Origin: Bacteroidales bacterium
GTDB taxonomy: Bacteria; Bacteroidota; Bacteroidia; Bacteroidales; UBA4181
Length of the DNA: 9,431 nt
NCBI GenBank assembly: GCA_028700615.1
Contig: JAQVSH010000058.1
Coordinates: forward strand, 1 to 9,431
Direction: 5' to 3'
Shown here: one piece after another, positions 5,811 through 9,431 of the stretch
How the letters are laid out: each line of letters begins with the position of its first letter
Position numbering within the stretch: position 1 is the first letter of the stretch
Made by a program: the position numbers and the translations under genes
Notes under the pieces: model-generated
Told to the model about the DNA's origin: nothing
Database searches by the model: none
The model's input: the letters and a program-made list of their open reading frames with translations, nothing else

Positions 5811-7076
5811 TTAAAAGACAAAAGGCAGGATCAACTGATTTTCATCAACTTTCTTTTTAGAGTGGGGCAGGAGCAGCGTACGAACTCCCTGAGGCGTCAT
5901 CTCCTGGATGGTATTGTGCATCGATAATTCGTGGCAAGTGATAAAGTATTGGGCCTTTTTCATCACGACACCAATTTTTTTAAGCTGGTAACTTCCTAAT
6001 TTTCCGTAACTTCTGGCTGTGATGATTTTTTTTGCCGAGAGTACGCCTACCCCGGGAATCCGAAGTAGCATTTCGTATTCTGCCCGGTTGACATCTACCG
6101 GAAATTGTTCCGGGTGACGCAATGCCCAGGCTAATTTGGGGTCTACTTCCAGATCCAGATCCGGATATGCATCGTCGACGATTTCATCCACTTTGAACTG
6201 ATAAAAGCGAAGCAACCAGTCGGCCTGATAGAGACGATTTTCGCGCACTAAGGGCGGCTGTTTCAGCATGGGAAGCCGGGTGTCATACGAGTTGACCGGA
6301 ACAAATCCGGAATAATAAACCCGTCTCATGGTGGGTCGCTGGTACATATCCGAGGAAAAACGTAAAATATCCTTGTCGGTTTCAGCGGTAGCGCCTACTA
6401 TCATCTGGGTGCTTTGTCCGGCCGGGACAAACCGTGGAGCTTTCCGGTATTTTTTTCGTTCCTCAGCACTTTCAAGGGCTCCCTGCTGAATGTATTTCAT
6501 CGGTTCAAATACACTTTTGAAATTTTTATCAGGAGCCAGCGTCTGCAGACTTGTTTCGTTGGGAATTTCAATATTTACACTCATTCTGTCGGCATAGAGC
6601 CCGGCTTCATTGACCAATTCCCGGCTTGATCCCGGAATGCTTTTGAGATGAATGTATCCGTTAAAACGGTGCGTGGTGCGCAGTTCTTTGGCTACCCGTA
6701 CCAAACGTTCCATGGTGTAGTCGGGATTTCTCACTACCCCCGAACTAAGAAACAGTCCTTCGATATAATTACGCCGATAAAATTCCATGGTCAGCTCTAC
6801 CAGTTCAGAGACCGAAAACGTGGCCCGGCGGATGTCATTACTGCGGCGATTGATGCAGTATGCACAATCATACATACAGTAATTGGTCAGCATGATTTTT
6901 AACAAAGAAATGCAACGGCCGTCCTCGGCAAAACTGTGACAGATTCCCATCCCGCCGACCGTATTTCCAACACCGGCGCCTTTATTGGAACGTACAGTTC
7001 CGCTGGATGCACAGGAAACATCGTACTTAGCCGATTCGGCTAAAACCCTGAGTTTTTCAAGTACTGCGTCGTTCAT
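5811..7076 (-). CDS. Putative DNA modification/repair radical SAM protein (TIGR03916 type)
   Basis: The 421-residue protein carries CMYDCAYC at 67-74, the CxxxCxxC that binds the [4Fe-4S] cluster of radical SAM enzymes (C67, C71, C74). The conserved N-terminus KYDVSC...GICHSF...DGRCISLLKIMLTN precedes it and supports the chosen start. Near the C-terminus, LLRIPGVGVLSAKKIITARS (from residue 337) is a helix-hairpin-helix of the kind that binds the DNA backbone without sequence specificity. Together these suggest a radical-based reaction on DNA or a DNA-linked substrate. Additional cysteines C22, C46, C55 and C381 could be structural or ligate a second cluster; that is inference. The gene is first in a two-gene unit with the DUF4130 partner. 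No clear promoter was found in the 163 nt between it and the trpB terminator. The reaction is unknown. Confidence 0.9.
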   Translation of the reverse strand: MNDAVLEKLRVLAESAKYDVSCASSGTVRSNKGAGVGNTVGGMGICHSFAEDGRCISLLKIMLTNYCMYDCAYCINRRSNDIRRATFSVSELVELTMEFYRRNYIEGLFLSSGVVRNPDYTMERLVRVAKELRTTHRFNGYIHLKSIPGSSRELVNEAGLYADRMSVNIEIPNETSLQTLAPDKNFKSVFEPMKYIQQGALESAEERKKYRKAPRFVPAGQSTQMIVGATAETDKDILRFSSDMYQRPTMRRVYYSGFVPVNSYDTRLPMLKQPPLVRENRLYQADWLLRFYQFKVDEIVDDAYPDLDLEVDPKLAWALRHPEQFPVDVNRAEYEMLLRIPGVGVLSAKKIITARSYGKLGSYQLKKIGVVMKKAQYFITCHELSMHNTIQEMTPQGVRTLLLPHSKKKVDENQLILPFVF

Positions 7077-7239
7077 CCCCGCGAAAGTTTTCTTCTTTGT
7101 AAAATATACATAGAGAGGAATTTATCTCTTTTTAGGAGTTCTTTTCCACTGTGTAAAAATAGTCTTTATTGTGAGTATATAGAAAATGATTTCAGATGAT
7201 TTTACTTTCGTAACCCATATATTTTTTCTTTTTTACTGC

Positions 7240-7279
7240 AAAAAAACGCCCTGCAGAGAGTGCGGTCTCTACAGGGCGT
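7240..7279 (-). terminator. Strong intrinsic terminator of trpB
   Basis: On the minus strand ACGCCCTGTAGAGA (complement of 7266-7279) pairs with TCTCTGCAGGGCGT (complement of 7246-7259): a 14-bp GC-rich stem with one G-U wobble and a 6-nt loop. It runs into seven T residues (complement of 7240-7246, the first T shared with the stem). It starts 24 nt after the trpB stop codon. The plus strand has no T tract after the hairpin, so it works in one direction. It isolates trpB from the downstream radical SAM operon. Confidence 0.93.
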
Positions 7280-7303
7280 AGTTTGGTGTAAATATAACCA
7301 GGT

Positions 7304-8518
7304 TTATTCTTTTCGATCTTCCGGCAATCCGTATTTTTCCAGAACAAAGTCAACATCCTTATCTCCTCGGCCGCTCAGGTTTACCAAAATAGATTTCTTG
7401 GGTTCCTGCTGAGCCAGTTTTAAGGCGTAGGCAACGGCATGAGAGCTTTCCAGCGCGGGAATGATTCCTTCCAGACGGCTTAATTCAAAGAAGGCATCAA
7501 TGCATTCTTTGTCTGAAATAACATCATATTTTACTTTTTTCAAATCATGAAGCATGCAGTGTTCAGGGCCTACGCCGGGGTAGTCCAATCCGCTGGCTAC
7601 AGAGTAAACGGGGGAGGGTTCTCCTTTTTCGTCCTGCAATAAATAACATTTGAATCCGTGAATTATTCCGGGCGTTCCAAACGACATTGTGGCAGCATGG
7701 TCTCCAAGATTCAGGGAACGGCCGGCAGGTTCAATGCCATACAGCTCACATTCATCATCTTCAAGAAAAGCTGAGAAAATGCCTATGGAGTTGCTTCCTC
7801 CGCCTACGCAGGCTACTACGTTGTCAGGCAGTTCACCGGTCATGTCCAAAAACTGTTCTCTGGCTTCGATTCCAACAATCCGTTGAAAATCGCGCACCAT
7901 CATCGGGAATGGATGGGGGCCGACTACCGAGCCAATACAGTATATAGTGTTTACCGGGTCTTGAAGGTAGGCCGTAAAAGCCGAGTCGACTGCTTCTTTG
8001 AGCGTTTTCAATCCGTGAGTAACCGGAATTACTTTTGCTCCCAGAATTTGCATCCGTACTACATTGGGATGTTCTTTGGCGATATCCACTTCGCCCATAT
8101 GAATTTCACATTCCAGTCCAAAATAGGCTGCTGCGGTGGCCAGAGCCACTCCGTGCTGCCCGGCACCGGTTTCCGCAATCAGTTTTTTCTTTCCCATAAA
8201 CTTGGCCAAAAGAGCTTCTCCCATGCAATGGTTTAGTTTATGCGCTCCGGAATGGTTCAGATCTTCCCGTTTCAAATAGATTCTGGCTCCGTATTTATCT
8301 GATAACCGGTTGCAATAATAAACCGGTGTGGGACGTCCCTGGTAATGTTTACGTATACTTCTCAATTCCGAAATGAAGTTATGCGACTTACTGATGGCGT
8401 AATAGGCATCATTGATTTTCTTCATTTCGGCTTCAAGCACCGGCGGAACAAATGCTCCTCCGTATTGATTATAAAATCCTTTTTGGTCGGGATATTTTTT
8501 AAAATAGTTTTCAGACAT
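7304..8518 (-). CDS. trpB: Tryptophan synthase beta chain, stand-alone and divergent
   Basis: The 404-residue PLP enzyme joins indole and L-serine to make tryptophan. The fold-type II landmarks are present: LKREDLNHSGAHKLN with the PLP lysine at K94, ETGAGQHG with the catalytic glutamate at E116, the phosphate-binding loop GGGSN at 239-243, SGLDYPGVGPEH with D312 matching the indole-pocket aspartate, and SGRGDKD at 382-388. These place it with TrpB1-type chains and not the longer TrpB2 type. Several normally conserved stretches differ: HKLNHCMGEA where HKINNxxGQ is usual, and EPAGRSLNLGDHA where EPGGxGIETGxHxA is usual. No trpA or other trp gene is visible. It has its own promoter and terminator, so it is a single-gene unit. 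It may be a second TrpB for indole salvage, or the main one away from trpA; another amino-acid beta-replacement activity cannot be excluded. Confidence 0.88.
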   Translation of the reverse strand: MSENYFKKYPDQKGFYNQYGGAFVPPVLEAEMKKINDAYYAISKSHNFISELRSIRKHYQGRPTPVYYCNRLSDKYGARIYLKREDLNHSGAHKLNHCMGEALLAKFMGKKKLIAETGAGQHGVALATAAAYFGLECEIHMGEVDIAKEHPNVVRMQILGAKVIPVTHGLKTLKEAVDSAFTAYLQDPVNTIYCIGSVVGPHPFPMMVRDFQRIVGIEAREQFLDMTGELPDNVVACVGGGSNSIGIFSAFLEDDECELYGIEPAGRSLNLGDHAATMSFGTPGIIHGFKCYLLQDEKGEPSPVYSVASGLDYPGVGPEHCMLHDLKKVKYDVISDKECIDAFFELSRLEGIIPALESSHAVAYALKLAQQEPKKSILVNLSGRGDKDVDFVLEKYGLPEDRKE

Positions 8519-8553
8519 CTCTTTTTGATATTAAAAATTGAATAATGATAAAA

Positions 8554-8584
8554 CAAAAGTATCTATAAACCGGATATTATCAAG
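8554..8584 (-). promoter_or_regulatory. Bacteroidetes-type promoter of trpB
   Basis: On the minus strand CTTG (complement of 8581-8584), a one-base variant of the -33 TTTG box, is followed by a 19-nt spacer and TACTTTTG (complement of 8554-8561). The latter fits TAnnTTTG exactly, the -7 box used by the Bacteroidetes housekeeping sigma factor. The start site would fall near 8549, leaving a leader of about 30 nt with AAAAAGAG just before the ATG. The leader is too short for an attenuator or T-box. Confidence 0.7.
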
Positions 8585-8603
8585 AGTTTTTTTTAAGAGA
8601 TGT

Positions 8604-9431
8604 TTACTCTTTTCGGGATGCCAGATATCCCCAGATATAGGCCGTTTGACCCAGCGGCCGGTCGATGACATATTCGTTTTGTGAAACAAACCAGAATACA
8701 TCAAAGTACGATTCTGCAGTAGGCCACTGATACATGTCCGGGGTAACCTGACCGGTAAGGCGCATAGCTACGTCCGATCCGGGTCTTGCGTTGACCGCCA
8801 GTTCACTGGGGCCAAATACGGTGATCCCCACGGGAGCGGGTTGCCCGGTGTGTTTGGTATCTTCATGCAGTACGTTTTTAACGTAGTTTTCTCCCAGTCC
8901 GCTGGTTAAGCATAGATTCATGGGGTTGGCGCCTGCCGAATAGAGAGCTGAACGAAGCATGGTTTTCAGATAGAGAGGATCTCCGGACAGATAATGAGCG
9001 CGAACCAGGGTGGGAGCAGCCGGGATGGCATAGGTTCCGGCATATCCTCCGAGGGATCTTCCGGGAGCGCCTGTTGTCAGACCATAGGCATTGACAGCAG
9101 AGAGTTCTGTCAGGCGTTTGGCTTCAGCCATCAGCGCGTCTATCCCGTTTTGACGGATTGTTTTGTCAGTCAGTGCCGGATCGAGGCGCGCATAGAGGAA
9201 TGAAGCTTCGGTACGATCTGTTTTTACGGATTGAGTCATCAGGTAGACCTTATGCCAGCGTTGATCCTTTGTGAGCCGGTACAATTCAATTGCGGCAAGG
9301 TTGCGTTCAACGGGTACTTCATTTTTGGCACGTAGGGTAACTTTTGCATAGTCCGGGCTGTCAGTCCACTTTTGATATTCTGCTTCAGACCATACCATGG
9401 CTTTTATTGCACTTTTTTCCCTGATTTCTGC
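8604..9431 (-). CDS. Glycoside hydrolase family 9-like enzyme, C-terminal part (5' end outside window)
   Basis: The frame stays open to the right edge (seven-residue AEIREKS and then AIKA precede the internal methionine at 9396-9398), so this is the C-terminal 275 residues of a longer protein. Visible landmarks of the (alpha/alpha)6 GH9 fold are ERNLAAIELYRLTKDQRWHKVY, one of the barrel helices; the segment GGYAGTYAIPAAPTLVRA; YLKTMLRSALYSAGANPMN, matching the GH9 'GxNPxG' region; and SQNEYVIDRPLGQTAYIWGY, whose glutamate (residue 242 from that methionine) aligns with the general acid of GH9 enzymes. The usual His motif after the NP segment is replaced by LTSGLGENYVKN. The DAGD nucleophile region lies outside. 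GH9 enzymes are mostly endoglucanases, some glucosaminidases; the substrate here cannot be told. It ends 86 nt before trpB starts, with that gene's promoter between them. No clear terminator follows its stop codon. Confidence 0.7.
   Translation of the reverse strand, partial: AEIREKSAIKAMVWSEAEYQKWTDSPDYAKVTLRAKNEVPVERNLAAIELYRLTKDQRWHKVYLMTQSVKTDRTEASFLYARLDPALTDKTIRQNGIDALMAEAKRLTELSAVNAYGLTTGAPGRSLGGYAGTYAIPAAPTLVRAHYLSGDPLYLKTMLRSALYSAGANPMNLCLTSGLGENYVKNVLHEDTKHTGQPAPVGITVFGPSELAVNARPGSDVAMRLTGQVTPDMYQWPTAESYFDVFWFVSQNEYVIDRPLGQTAYIWGYLASRKE

Noticed and set aside
6648..6902. An 84-codon plus-strand open frame
   Set aside because: It is antisense to the radical SAM core of the minus-strand gene, including its CxxxCxxC motif.
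7112..7129. AGAGA/TCTCT hairpin in the leader of the radical SAM gene as a riboswitch
   Set aside because: The stem is five base pairs with an eight-base loop and no further structure or known riboswitch motif, so chance is the simplest explanation.
7077..7239. Bacteroidetes promoter for the radical SAM operon
   Set aside because: TATATTTT and TATTTTTA each miss the final G of TAnnTTTG and neither has a convincing TTTG 19-21 nt upstream; a promoter must exist but I cannot place it.
7883..8236. A 117-codon open frame on the plus strand inside trpB
   Set aside because: It is antisense to highly conserved TrpB motifs and has no supporting promoter or domain.
7304..8518. TrpB2-type beta chain
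   Set aside because: The LKREDLNHSGAHK and ETGAGQHG motifs and the length of 404 residues match TrpB1-type chains, and the TrpB2 N-terminal extension is absent.
8590..8615. Terminator after the GH9-like gene formed by AAGAG/CTCTT repeats
   Set aside because: On the minus strand the small stem is followed by a run of A residues, not T, so it does not meet the intrinsic terminator pattern.
9396..9398. Methionine codon as the true start of the GH9-like gene
   Set aside because: The frame continues open to the window edge and the protein would lack the N-terminal half of the GH9 barrel, so this is an internal methionine of a truncated view.

Overview
The window reads as chromosomal DNA of a Bacteroidota bacterium, most likely of the Bacteroidales. 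The support is a TAnnTTTG-type promoter, two secreted DUF4252 proteins, a paired 'DNA modification/repair' radical SAM protein and DUF4130 protein, and lipoproteins built around nucleoside and ribose chemistry. Every supported gene lies on the minus strand, so transcription runs from high to low coordinates. No tRNA, rRNA, CRISPR array or mobile element was seen.

From the right edge leftwards in transcription order: (1) 9431-8604 is the C-terminal part of a GH9-like glycoside hydrolase that starts outside the window. (2) 8518-7304 is a stand-alone trpB with its own Bacteroidetes-type promoter (8554-8584) and a strong intrinsic terminator (7240-7279). (3) 7076-5030 is a two-gene operon for a radical SAM protein with a C-terminal helix-hairpin-helix and its DUF4130 partner; a weaker hairpin terminator follows at 4973-5001. 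(4) 4887-2862 is a four-gene regulatory operon: secreted DUF4252 protein, ECF sigma factor, membrane-anchored putative anti-sigma factor, second secreted DUF4252 protein. A TGTAAC-N16-CGTC element at 4948-4973 looks like an ECF-type promoter for it, which suggests autoregulation. (5) 2722-1 is a ribose/nucleoside salvage operon: ribokinase, an ADP-ribosylglycohydrolase-family lipoprotein with a C-terminal beta-sandwich-like domain, and the first 46 codons of a nucleoside hydrolase lipoprotein cut by the left edge.

In module 5 the two lipoproteins would release ribose from nucleoside or ADP-ribose-type compounds outside the cytoplasm, and the ribokinase would trap imported ribose as ribose 5-phosphate. 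The gene set resembles the Bacteroides rus ribose-utilisation locus, here without transporter genes in view. In module 4 the sigma/anti-sigma pair probably senses an envelope condition, with the DUF4252 proteins as outputs or signal partners. The least understood module is 3: a conserved radical SAM/DUF4130 pair whose chemistry I cannot deduce. I found no clearly unprecedented system. The best second looks are modules 3 and 4 and the divergent stand-alone TrpB.
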